Source: Pseudomonas sp. AN-1 (GTDB lineage Bacteria > Pseudomonadota > Gammaproteobacteria > Pseudomonadales > Pseudomonadaceae). Taken from it: a stretch of 64,000 nt of DNA. The DNA lies in contig NZ_CP139195.1 in the NCBI RefSeq assembly GCF_034057115.1, forward strand, positions 1,054,001 through 1,118,000, read 5' to 3'. Below the pieces are notes generated by a model. That model was not told where the DNA came from. It was given only the letters and a program-made list of their open reading frames with translations, and did no database searches. Positions 45,264 through 54,597 of the stretch are shown here, piece by piece. Position numbers and translations under genes: made by a program. Numbering within the stretch: position 1 is the first letter of the stretch; each line of letters opens with the position of its first letter.

Positions 45264-48002
45264 ATGACCGATCACCCGACCCCATCCCCCCAGGAAGCCG
45301 CGCAACCTGCCTGGCATACCCTGTCGCGAGCGCAGATCGAGCAGGCCCTGCAGACCGGCCTCGCCGGCCTGTCGGAGGACGAGGCCCGGCGGCGCCTGGC
45401 GCACCACGGGCCCAACCGGCTGGCGCCACCGAAGAAGCGCGGCCCGCTGCTGCGCCTTCTGCTGCAGTTCCACAACATCCTGCTGTACGTGATGCTCGCC
45501 GCCGCCGTGATCACCGCCATCCTCGGCCACTGGGTCGACACCGGCGTGCTGCTGCTGGCGGTGCTGGTCAACGCCATCATCGGCTTCATCCAGGAAGGCA
45601 AGGCGGAATCGGCGCTGGACGCCATCCGCGCCATGCTCTCGCCGCACGCCACCGTGGTCCGCGACGGCCAGCGCCGCGAGATCGACGCCGCCGACCTGGT
45701 CCCCGGCGACCTGGTGCTGCTCGCCTCGGGCGACCGCGTGCCGGCCGACCTGCGCCTGGTCGAGGTCAAGGAACTGCGCGTCGAGGAGGCCGCACTGACC
45801 GGCGAGTCGCTGCCGGTCGAGAAGAGCGCCGCCAGCGTGGCCGCCGACGCCCCGCTGGGCGACCGCCACGGCATGGCCTGGTCGGGCACCCTGGTGGTCT
45901 ACGGACAGGCCAGCGGCCTGGTGGTGGGCACCGGCGCGGCCACCGAACTCGGCAAGATCAACCAGATGCTCTCCGCCATCCGCAATCTGAGCACGCCGCT
46001 GCTGCGCCAGGTCGACCGCTTCGGCCGCATGCTGGCGCTGGCCATCCTGGCGCTGTCGGCCGCCACCTTCGTGCTCGGCACCCTGTGGCGCGGCCATGCG
46101 CCGGCGGAAATGTTCATGATGGTGGTCGCCCTCGCCGCCTCGGCGATCCCCGAGGGCCTGCCGGCGATCATGACCGTCACCCTCGCCCTCGGCGTGCAGC
46201 GCATGGCCCGGCGCAACGCCATCGTCCGCCGCCTGCCGGCGGTGGAGGCGCTGGGCTCGGTCACCACCATCTGCTCGGACAAGACCGGCACCCTGACCCG
46301 CAACGAGATGACCGTGCAGCGCGTGGTCTGCGCCGGCCACGTGTTCGCCGTCGGCGGCGTGGGCTATGCGCCGGTGGGCGACATGAGCCTCGACGGGCGC
46401 ATCGTCGAGGCCGCGCACTATCCGTCGCTGGCCATGGCGATCCGCGCCGGCGTGCTGTGCAACGACGCCCGCCTGCGCGAGGAAGACCAGCTGTGGCGCG
46501 TGGAGGGCGATCCCACCGAAGGCGCCCTGCTGGTGCTCGGCGGCAAGACCGGCTTCACCCAGCAGCTGGGCGAGGAGGCCTGGCCGCGCCTCGACTCGAT
46601 TCCCTTCGAGTCGCAGCACCGCTTCATGGCCACCTACCACCGCGACGGAGACGACGAGCCATGGCTGTTCGTCAAGGGCGCGCCGGAGCGGGTGCTCGAC
46701 ATGTGCGTGGCGCAGCTCGACCTCGACGGCGAGCGGCCGTTGGAGGTCGACTACTGGCGGCGCATGGCCACCGACACCGCGGCCCAGGGCCTGCGCCTGC
46801 TCGCCCTGGCCTGCAAGCGCGCCGCCCCGCAGCGCGAGCGGCTGGCGTTCGCCGACACCGAATCCGGCTTCGTGCTGCTGGCCCTGGTCGGCATCATCGA
46901 CCCGCCGCGCGAGGAGGCCATGCGCGCCGTCGCCGACTGCCACCTGGCCGGCATCCGCGTGAAGATGATCACCGGCGACCATGCCGAGACCGCCCGCGCC
47001 ATCGGCGCGCAGCTGGCCATCGGCGTGGGCAAGCCGGCGCTCACCGGCGCCGAGGTGGCGCTGATGGACGATGCCGCCCTGCGCCGGGTGGCGATGGAAG
47101 TGGACGTGTTCGCCCGCGCCAGCCCCGAGCACAAGCTGCGCCTGGTACAGGCGCTGCAGGACGACGGCCAGGTGGTGGCGATGACCGGCGACGGCGTCAA
47201 CGACGCCCCGGCGCTCAAGCGCGCCGACGTCGGCGTGGCTATGGGCCTCAAGGGTACCGAGGCGGCCAAGGAGGCCGCCGACATGGTGCTGGCCGACGAC
47301 AACTTCGCCACCATCGCCAGCGCGGTGCGCGAGGGCCGCGCGGTCTACGACAACATCAGGAAGTTCATCCTGTTCATGCTGCCCACCAACGGCGGCGAGG
47401 CGCTGGTGGTGATCGCCGCCATCCTCTTCGAGCTGGCCCTGCCGCTCACCCCCGCGCAGGTGCTGTGGATCAACATGGTCACCTCCAGCACCCTGGGCCT
47501 GGCGCTGGCCTTCGAGCCAGCCGAGCGCGGCATCATGCGCCGCCGCCCGCGGCCGGTGGGCGAGGCGCTGCTGTCGGGCTTCTTCGTCTGGCGGGTGCTG
47601 ATGGTCTCGGTGCTGATGATGACCGGGGCGCTCGGCCTGTTCCTCTGGGAGCTGGCCGCCGGCACCAGCCTGGAGACGGCGCGGACCATGGCGGTCAACG
47701 CGGTGGTGGTGGCGGAGATGTTCTACCTGCTCAACAGCCGCTTCATCTTCGCCCCGGTGCTCGGCCGCGGCGGCCTGCTCGGCAACCGCTACGTGCTGCT
47801 GGCCATCGCCGCCTGCATCCCCTTGCAACTGGCCTTCACCTACGCGCCGTTCATGCAGGGGATCTTCGGCTCGGCCGGGCTGACCCCGCTGGAGTGGCTC
47901 AAGGTACTCGGCGCCGGCCTGCTGGTGTTCTGCGTGGCCGAGCTGGAGAAGCTGGTGATCCGCCGCACGGCGCTGGCGACGCGCCTGCACCCCGCGGCCT
48001 GA
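45264..48002 (+). CDS. Cation-transporting P-type ATPase (P2, calcium type)
   Basis: 912 residues. The actuator motif TGES, phosphorylation site 'DKTGTLT' (Asp339), 'MTGDGVNDAPALK' hinge and ten helices are visible. The M4 motif 'AASAIPEGLPA' is that of P2A/P2B calcium pumps (SERCA/PMCA-like) rather than MgtA; calcium or manganese export is the likely role. The start at 45264 (MTDHPTPSPQEA) is chosen over the upstream open frame; AGGACG precedes it. An IS remnant begins within a few bases of its stop. Confidence 0.92.
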   Translation: MTDHPTPSPQEAAQPAWHTLSRAQIEQALQTGLAGLSEDEARRRLAHHGPNRLAPPKKRGPLLRLLLQFHNILLYVMLAAAVITAILGHWVDTGVLLLAVLVNAIIGFIQEGKAESALDAIRAMLSPHATVVRDGQRREIDAADLVPGDLVLLASGDRVPADLRLVEVKELRVEEAALTGESLPVEKSAASVAADAPLGDRHGMAWSGTLVVYGQASGLVVGTGAATELGKINQMLSAIRNLSTPLLRQVDRFGRMLALAILALSAATFVLGTLWRGHAPAEMFMMVVALAASAIPEGLPAIMTVTLALGVQRMARRNAIVRRLPAVEALGSVTTICSDKTGTLTRNEMTVQRVVCAGHVFAVGGVGYAPVGDMSLDGRIVEAAHYPSLAMAIRAGVLCNDARLREEDQLWRVEGDPTEGALLVLGGKTGFTQQLGEEAWPRLDSIPFESQHRFMATYHRDGDDEPWLFVKGAPERVLDMCVAQLDLDGERPLEVDYWRRMATDTAAQGLRLLALACKRAAPQRERLAFADTESGFVLLALVGIIDPPREEAMRAVADCHLAGIRVKMITGDHAETARAIGAQLAIGVGKPALTGAEVALMDDAALRRVAMEVDVFARASPEHKLRLVQALQDDGQVVAMTGDGVNDAPALKRADVGVAMGLKGTEAAKEAADMVLADDNFATIASAVREGRAVYDNIRKFILFMLPTNGGEALVVIAAILFELALPLTPAQVLWINMVTSSTLGLALAFEPAERGIMRRRPRPVGEALLSGFFVWRVLMVSVLMMTGALGLFLWELAAGTSLETARTMAVNAVVVAEMFYLLNSRFIFAPVLGRGGLLGNRYVLLAIAACIPLQLAFTYAPFMQGIFGSAGLTPLEWLKVLGAGLLVFCVAELEKLVIRRTALATRLHPAA

Positions 48003-48469
48003 CGATTGTTGGCGGCGCAGCGTTGCCAGGCCAATACGCCGGAACGCCTGACCCGCCTGCAACGCTGGGCGGTGGAAACCGCCGCGCGGATCGGCCACAA
48101 CAAGGCCGCGGTGGCGCTGGCGAACAAGCTGGTACGGACCTGCTGGGCGGTGTGGTGTCACGAGCGGCGCTTCAGCGGCGACTGGCAGAGCAGCAAGCCC
48201 GCCTGACGGCGGGACGGAGCCAGCAGGAGCAGGTTTTCTTGTGGTTGTGGTGAACAGCGACACTGTCGGAACAGGCGAGTCCTGCAACGGAACAAGGCCG
48301 ATAACAATCATGATCCCCGTGATCGACTGAACGCTTGGCCCCCGTTGCGCGAACTACAGAGTGGCCCGGGCGGCAACGCCCAGCGAAGGCCGGATATACG
48401 AGTGCAACCGCACTGACGACAGGGTTGGAACAGGGTTACTCACCACTTGTGGGGAGAGCCCATATACCA
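48003..48469 (+). mobile_element. 3' remnant of an IS110/IS1111-family element
   Basis: Only the 3' end of the element remains: the last 66 codons of the transposase (48006-48206) and about 260 nt of 3' non-coding sequence. The left break is within a few bases of the P-ATPase stop codon. The right end is near 48469, where the GC falls sharply. No inverted terminal repeats can be paired because the other end is gone; IS110-type elements may lack them anyway. Confidence 0.7.
48006..48206 (+). pseudogene. Truncated IS110-family transposase (C-terminus)
   Basis: The 66 residues include 'RIGHNKAAVALANKLVRTCWAVWCHERRF', split here as IGHNKAAVALANKL and RTCWAVW, which is the conserved C-terminal end of IS110/IS1111 transposases after the Transposase_20 domain. 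The DEDD catalytic N-terminal domain and the serine of the C-terminal domain are missing, so no activity remains. Confidence 0.82.
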
Positions 48470-48998
48470 CTAGTTAGAAGCCATGCACGTATGGAAGAAT
48501 TTCTTAACATCTTTTGAATATTTTTCCATAACTCCGCTTTCTAAATTCAAGGCTACTTGAGCATCCCAAGGCTCTGTTCCTTCGTATTGGGCGAACTTGA
48601 GCTTAACCGCTATGCGGCCTTTCTGATCCGATGTGCATGTAATTGAAAACTCTTGTTCAATTGACGCCCATTCTTACGAGCGGCCCTGAGTACATGATGT
48701 AGAGCATCACGCTGGCTGACGAAAGAGAAAGCGCAAGTGGGAGGAGCAGCCAGCGTGAGCGGTTGGCAGCAAAACAGACCACGGACAGCAGCAAAGCGTT
48801 GATGAAAGGGATGCCCCACCAATAGGGCAAAGTTCGAACACCAAACGACAACGCTCTGGGGGTTGTATTCCCAAAGTTGCGATATACATCCGAGAAATCA
48901 TTAAGGGTTCCAGTGTTCCATGCGTGCCAGACTAGACCCTAAAAGAGGATGGCAACGAGCGTGAAAAGGAAAATTACGGTTGACGTTCTCGAACTCAT
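48470..48998 (-). pseudogene. Broken membrane-protein gene (amber codon plus frameshift)
   Basis: Minus-strand frame from ATG 48998 reads a hydrophobic helix (MSSRTSTVIFLFTLVAILF), then TAG at 48941-48939, then continues in frame through 'GLVWHAWNTGTLNDFSDV' and two more helices to TGA at 48659-48657. From about 48680 another frame carries on 'EWASIEQEFSITCTSDQ...AQVALNLESG' and ends at TAG 48472-48470. The pieces together suggest one protein of about 175 residues (membrane part plus soluble tail) with one nonsense and one frameshift change. Two separate genes remain possible. Base composition is much lower in GC than its neighbours. Confidence 0.5.
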
Positions 48999-49065
48999 GA
49001 ATGCGTAACCTCAGAGAGTAATCGCGCGCGATTCGGAGAAGCTCTAACAAAAAACAGACACCAAT

Positions 49066-49180
49066 TGGTGCATAACACACCGAACGGGACTGGTGGATAA
49101 AACTCCGCCAGAGAAACGAAAAACCGCTCTGAGACGCAGCTTTGACAATAGTGATGGTGGTGAAGGCAGGTTATGCACCA
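49066..49180. repeat. attC-like 115-bp element with 11-bp inverted ends
   Basis: TGGTGCATAAC (49066-49076) and GTTATGCACCA (49170-49180) are perfect reverse complements 93 nt apart; an inner hairpin CTGGTGGA...TCCGCCAG (about 49090-49111) lies between. The overall size and the AAC...GTT ends resemble integron attC recombination sites, though the R-box consensus RYYYAAC/GTTRRRY is not fully met (an A and a T at one pyrimidine/purine position). It lies just upstream of the broken membrane-protein gene. Confidence 0.4.
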
Positions 49181-49302
49181 TGACGCCAAGTCCCTTTGTG
49201 TGCGCTGATGACAGGTGCCGAGAGTAGCGCGGGGCGCAAGTGCAACACAACCCGAGGAAGTCCCCGCCCATGGCCACGGACGGGGACGAGAGCGAAAGCG
49301 CC

Positions 49303-50274
49303 CTACCCCACCCGCACCTGCGGATTGACCCTGTGCCGCGGTGTGCCGCCGAGCAGCGCACGCTCCAGGTTGTCCAGCGCCAGCTCGGCCATCGCCTGGC
49401 GTGTCTCGTGGGTGGCCGAGCCTACGTGCGGCAGGGTCACCACGTTGGGCAGGGCGAACAGCGGCGACTCGCGCAGCGGTTCCTGCTCGTAGACGTCGAG
49501 GCCGGCGGCGCGGATCTGGCCGTTCTGCAGCGCCTCGACCAGCGCCGCCTCGTCGACCACCGGGCCGCGGGCGACGTTGACCAGGATGGCGCCCGGCTTC
49601 ATCTGCGCCAGCTCGCGGCGGCCGATCAGGTGGCGGGTCGCGGCGCTGAGCGGCACCACCAGCACCACGAAGTCGGCCTCGCCGAGCAGCTCGTCGAAAC
49701 CGCAGTAGCGCGCGCCCAGCTCCTGCTCCAGTTGCGGCTTGCGGCTGTTGCCGTGGTAGAGCACCTCCATGTTGAAACCGAAGCGGCCGCGGCGGGCGAT
49801 GGCCGCGCCTATGTTGCCGAGGCCGAGGATGCCCAGGGTCTTGCCGTGCACGTCGCTACCGAACTGCGCCGGGCCGACCGGCGCCTGCCAGTGGCCGGCC
49901 TTGACCCAGGCGTCCAGCTCCGGAACCCGCCGCGCGGCGGCCATCAGCAGGGTGAAGCCGAGGTCGGCGGTGGTTTCGGTGAGCACGTCCGGGGTGTTGG
50001 TGAGCAGGATGCCGCGCTCGTTCAGATAGGCGAGGTCGTAGTTGTCGTAACCCACCGAGATGGTCGAGACGACCTCCAGCTGCTCGGCCTGTGCCAGCTG
50101 GGCGCGGCCGAACGGCCGGCCGACACCGAGCAGGCCGTGCGCCGCCGGCAGCGCGGCGGCGTACTGGGCGTCGATGTCGCCGGCCGGGTCGAGCAGGGTG
50201 ACGTTGAAGTTGCGGCTCAGGCGCTGCTGGTGTTCGGGGCTGAGGCGGCTGAAGACGAAGACGTTCTTGCTCAT
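49303..50274 (-). CDS. D-isomer-specific 2-hydroxyacid dehydrogenase
   Basis: 323 residues with the NAD(P)-binding 'LGILGLGNIGAAIARR' and the catalytic Arg in 'VNVARGPVVDE', Glu in 'GLDVYEQEP' and His in 'LPHVGSAT'. The closest named relatives are 2-ketogluconate/glyoxylate reductases (TkrA, GhrB). It follows the TauD-like gene by 160 nt on the same strand and may reduce an oxo-acid formed from organosulfur cleavage. The start at 50274 has AGGAACGCC upstream. Confidence 0.9.
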   Translation of the reverse strand: MSKNVFVFSRLSPEHQQRLSRNFNVTLLDPAGDIDAQYAAALPAAHGLLGVGRPFGRAQLAQAEQLEVVSTISVGYDNYDLAYLNERGILLTNTPDVLTETTADLGFTLLMAAARRVPELDAWVKAGHWQAPVGPAQFGSDVHGKTLGILGLGNIGAAIARRGRFGFNMEVLYHGNSRKPQLEQELGARYCGFDELLGEADFVVLVVPLSAATRHLIGRRELAQMKPGAILVNVARGPVVDEAALVEALQNGQIRAAGLDVYEQEPLRESPLFALPNVVTLPHVGSATHETRQAMAELALDNLERALLGGTPRHRVNPQVRVG

Positions 50275-50434
50275 GGCGTTCCTGCGCGGCTGATCCGGGG
50301 GAAACAAGGCAGCAAGGATTGCCCGGATACGGCGGCCGGTCCAGCCCCGCCGCATCCGGGCGCGCCGGAGCGGTCCTGCGCAGTGCGGTGGCCTGCCGGC
50401 GCCGCCCTGCGCCGGTTTCGGTTCCGGGCTGGAC

Positions 50435-51352
50435 TCAGCCGGCCTTCTTCAGGCCCAGCTTGTCGGCGTCGGTCAGCGGGCTGCGCGCCTCGGGGCTGGG
50501 CTTGATGGCACGGCTGGTTTCGCCGCTGACCGACACCGGGATCTCGCCGTGTACGGTGGTGCGGCGCACCACGCGGCGGGCGTTGCCGTAGTCGTCGACG
50601 GCGATATGCTGGGTGACGCGGTTGTCCCATACCGCCAGGTCGCCCTTGCTCCAGCGCCAGCGCACGATGTTCTCCAGCTTGACGATGTGCGCCTGGAACA
50701 GGTCGAGCAGCGTGCGCGAGTCGCGCGAGCTGAGGCCGACGATCTTCTGCGCGAAGTGGCCGAGCAGCAGCGCCTTCTCGCCGGTTTCCGGATGCACACG
50801 CACCAGCGGGTGTTCGGTCTCGTAGTAGACCGAGGTGAAGTCCTCGCGGAAGCGCAGGTGCTGCTCGACCCCGGCCAGCTCCTTGGGCGAGGCGTAGTCG
50901 TAGACGTTGGTGTGGCTGGCCCACAGGCTGTCGGCCAGCTGCTTGAGCGGCGCCGGCAGTTCCTCGTAGGCGGCCACCGCATTGGCGAACACGGTGTCAC
51001 CGCCGAACTCGGGGACCACCTCGCCGCGCAGCAGGGTGATCTTCGGATAGTCGGCGAGGAAGGTGATGTCGGCGAGCCAGGAGTTGGCGCGCGAGCGCTC
51101 GGAGTCCACCTCGAGGATGCCGGCGGTGTTGGCCGCGGTATGTGCGGTGGGGTGCACCGAAAGGTCGCCGAAGCGGCGGCCGAAGGCTTCCTGCTCCGCG
51201 TCGCTGAGGTGCTGCTCGGGGAAGAACAGCGCCTTGTGCTTGAGCAGCGCCTGGTAGAGCTCGGCGAACTGCGCGTCGCTGAGGTCGGTGACGCGCACGC
51301 CCTTGACGGTGGCGCCGATGCGGCCGGTGATGGGTTGGATGCTGAGGCTCAT
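50435..51352 (-). CDS. TauD/AtsK-like dioxygenase lacking one iron-ligand His
   Basis: 305 residues, the size of 2-oxoglutarate/Fe(II) dioxygenases that cleave taurine (TauD) or alkyl sulfates (AtsK) to release sulfite or sulfate. Conserved parts include 'GGDTVFANAVAAYEELP', distal His249 in 'WDNRVTQHIAVDDYG' and the 2-oxoglutarate-binding Arg in 'RRVVRRTTVHG'. The proximal ligand motif, normally W-H-x-D, reads W-L-A-D: Leu93 replaces His, Asp95 is kept. One base change (CAC to CTC, 51074-51076) accounts for it. The enzyme may be inactive or altered. It lies 65 nt after the monooxygenase gene. Confidence 0.9.
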   Translation of the reverse strand: MSLSIQPITGRIGATVKGVRVTDLSDAQFAELYQALLKHKALFFPEQHLSDAEQEAFGRRFGDLSVHPTAHTAANTAGILEVDSERSRANSWLADITFLADYPKITLLRGEVVPEFGGDTVFANAVAAYEELPAPLKQLADSLWASHTNVYDYASPKELAGVEQHLRFREDFTSVYYETEHPLVRVHPETGEKALLLGHFAQKIVGLSSRDSRTLLDLFQAHIVKLENIVRWRWSKGDLAVWDNRVTQHIAVDDYGNARRVVRRTTVHGEIPVSVSGETSRAIKPSPEARSPLTDADKLGLKKAG

Positions 51353-51417
51353 GTCGGTTCTCCCTGGCGGTGATGCCCGCCGATCTCGTTGGCAAAGCGA
51401 AGGTTGTCTGTCAGGTT

Positions 51418-52776
51418 TCAGCCGGCGGCGCGTTGCTGGCGCTGCCGGACGTACTGGTTTTCCGGCCGGGCCAGGCCGAAGTGCTCGCGCAGGGTGGTGC
51501 CGGCGTACTCGGTGCGGAACAGCCCGCGGCGGCGCAGCTCCGGCACCACCAGCTCGATGAAGTCCTCGAGGCCGCCCGGCAGCCACGGCGGCATGACGTT
51601 GAAGCCGTCGGCGGCGCCGTTCTCGAACCACAGCTGGATCTGGTCGGCGACCTGTTCGGCAGTGCCGACCACCGTCCAGTGGCCGCGGGCGCCGGCGATG
51701 CGCAGGTACAGCTCGCGGATGCTCAGGTTTTCGCGCGCGGCCAGATCGAGCAGCAGCGCCTGGCGGCTCTTGCCGCCGTTGGTTTCCGGCAGGTCCTGCG
51801 GCACCGGGCCATCGAGGTCGTAGCCGGACAGGTCGGCACCGATCATTCCCGACAGCAGCGACAGGCCGACCTGCGGGTGGATCAGCTCCTGCAGCTGCCG
51901 GTACTTGGCCTGGGCCTCCTCCTCGGTATGGCCGACGATGGCGAAGATGCCGGGGAGGATCTTCAGCTCCTGCGGGCTCCGCCCGTACCTGGCCAGGCGG
52001 CCCTTGACGTCGGCATAGAAGGCCTGCGCGCTTTCCAGGCTCTGGTGGGCGGTGAAGATCGCCTCGGCGGTGCGCGCGGCGATCTCCTTGCCGGCGTCGG
52101 AGGAACCGGCCTGCACCAGCACCGGGTAGCCCTGCGGCGAGCGCGCCACGTTGAGCGGCCCCTTGACCCGGAAGTGCTTGCCCCGGTGATCGAGCACGTG
52201 CAGCCTGGCCGGATCGAAGAACTGGCCGCTGGCCTTGTCGCGGACGAAGGCGTCGTCCTCCCAGCTGTCCCACAGGCCCTTGACCACGTCGAGGAACTCG
52301 CCGGCGCGCTCGTAGCGCAGGGCATGCTCGAGGTGCTCGTCGCGGTTGAAGTTCTGCGCCTCGGCCAGGGTGTTGGAAGTCACCTGGTTCCAGCCGGCGC
52401 GGCCATTGGAGATCCAGTCCAGCGAGGCGAACTTGCGCGCCAGGTGGTAGGGCTCGTTGAAGCTGGTGCTGACCGTGCCGATCAGGCCGATGCGCTCGGT
52501 CACCGCGGCCAGCGCCGACAGCAGGGTGAAGGGTTCGAGGAAGGAGGCCCGCGCATTGCGCGATGCCGCCTCCAGGCTGCCGCTGCCGAAATTGGCCGCC
52601 ACGCCGTCGGCGACGAACACGGCATCGAACTTGGCGGCTTCGGCCAGCCGGGCGACCCGCAGGTACTCCCGGAAGTCCACCTCGGCGCCGGCCGGCACGT
52701 CCGGGTGACGCCAGGCGGCGATGTGATGGCCGGTGGCCATCAGGAAGGCATTCAGACTCAATTGACGCTGGCTCAT
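51418..52776 (-). CDS. LLM-class flavin-dependent monooxygenase (NtaA/DmoA type)
   Basis: 452 residues, typical of the FMNH2-dependent NtaA/SnaA/DszA/DmoA group: 'MSQRQLSLNAFLMATGHHIAAWR' (split) at the N-terminus, 'AKFDAVFVADG', 'SNGRAGWNQVTS' and 'GYPVLVQAGSSDAGKE'. These enzymes break C-S or C-N bonds with oxygen and reduced flavin from a partner reductase that is not in the window. It starts an operon with the TauD-like and dehydrogenase genes and has a -24/-12 promoter about 65 nt upstream. Confidence 0.92.
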   Translation of the reverse strand: MSQRQLSLNAFLMATGHHIAAWRHPDVPAGAEVDFREYLRVARLAEAAKFDAVFVADGVAANFGSGSLEAASRNARASFLEPFTLLSALAAVTERIGLIGTVSTSFNEPYHLARKFASLDWISNGRAGWNQVTSNTLAEAQNFNRDEHLEHALRYERAGEFLDVVKGLWDSWEDDAFVRDKASGQFFDPARLHVLDHRGKHFRVKGPLNVARSPQGYPVLVQAGSSDAGKEIAARTAEAIFTAHQSLESAQAFYADVKGRLARYGRSPQELKILPGIFAIVGHTEEEAQAKYRQLQELIHPQVGLSLLSGMIGADLSGYDLDGPVPQDLPETNGGKSRQALLLDLAARENLSIRELYLRIAGARGHWTVVGTAEQVADQIQLWFENGAADGFNVMPPWLPGGLEDFIELVVPELRRRGLFRTEYAGTTLREHFGLARPENQYVRQRQQRAAG

Positions 52777-52838
52777 GGGGGCTCCCTGTCGGTCGAGAAG
52801 GTTCGGATCGCCGCCCGTTGCGGCGCTGACAGGATGAT

Positions 52839-52855
52839 TGCAGCAAGCGTGCCAA
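52839..52855 (-). promoter_or_regulatory. Putative sigma-54 promoter of the monooxygenase operon
   Basis: The minus strand reads TTGGCACGCTTGCTGCA: GG at -24 and GC at -12 with 10 nt between, close to the TTGGCACGnnnnTTGCA consensus. The divergent neighbour encodes a sigma-54 activator. Confidence 0.82.
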
Positions 52856-52959
52856 TTGCATGAAGCCCGCATATTCAGCGCTTTTACCGGTCTCTTGCCG
52901 TGCAACTGTTGGATTTTGCGCAGCACAGGCCGCGTTCTGCCGATTTTTCGCCAGCAGTA

Positions 52960-53035
52960 CGGGCAACAGCTCACATTCAAAAACTGGAATATAGAAAGTA
53001 AATTTGATTATTTTTAAATATAAGCATGTGCCGCT
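52960..53035 (+). promoter_or_regulatory. AT-rich promoter region of the SfnR-like gene
   Basis: About 75 nt of low GC precede the activator gene, containing ATAGAAAGTAAAT (52991-53003), which matches ATAGACATTAAAT before the porin gene at 59467-59479 in the pattern ATAGAnnnTAAAT. A LysR-type activator such as CysB is a plausible binder. No clear -35/-10 pair can be fixed. Confidence 0.45.
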
Positions 53036-53077
53036 ACAGTCCTGCCGGATCGAGAACCCGTAGCAAGCGAGGCCGCC

Positions 53078-54184
<1,107 letters not shown>

Positions 54185-54597
54185 GGTCCGTTGCAGGGCG
54201 GCTCTCCGCCCGCCCGCGCTGGCTGGCGGGCTTCTGCGTGCTATCTGCTGCTGCGCCTGCTGCTGGCCTCGGGGCCGGTGCCCAGCCTGTCCAACCTGGC
54301 GGCGTCCGGAGCGCGGCGCTGCGGACTTTCCAACAGTTCGCTGCCGGCGCTGCGCAATTCGCCACAGCCTCGCCGAGCGCCGCGCCGCACGGCGCACCGT
54401 CGCCCGACCGGCGCCCTCCGCTCGCCAGCGGCAGAGCGCGCCAAACGGCCGCTTGCCGGCCTGTTATGTCGTTATGGTATTTTAATTTAAAGATTCGAAA
54501 GACTTTGGCATAACACCTGCAACCACCCTTCCTGTACTCGCCGCGTCGCCATCCGGCGCTCCGGCAAGCCCCCTTCGACGGAAACAGGAAGTCCCCC
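54185..54597. other. Gap before the sulfonate-type ABC operon
   Basis: Contains a weak hairpin (54208-54231, GCCCGCC/GGCGGGC) after the activator gene and a sigma-54 promoter at 54505-54521. A low-GC stretch (54470-54500) lies between. No supportable gene: frames here are low-complexity Arg/Ala/Pro. Confidence 0.6.
54505..54521 (+). promoter_or_regulatory. Putative sigma-54 promoter of the ABC operon
   Basis: TTGGCATAACACCTGCA has GG and GC separated by exactly 10 nt, 77 nt upstream of the start codon. It faces the transport operon and mirrors the promoter at 52839. Confidence 0.82.

Noticed and set aside
45261-48311. A very long open frame antisense to the P-type ATPase (about 1000 codons)
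   Set aside because: Its translation is low-complexity Arg/Gly/His/Gln-rich, as expected from the opposite strand of a 67% GC gene; the plus strand encodes a complete ATPase.
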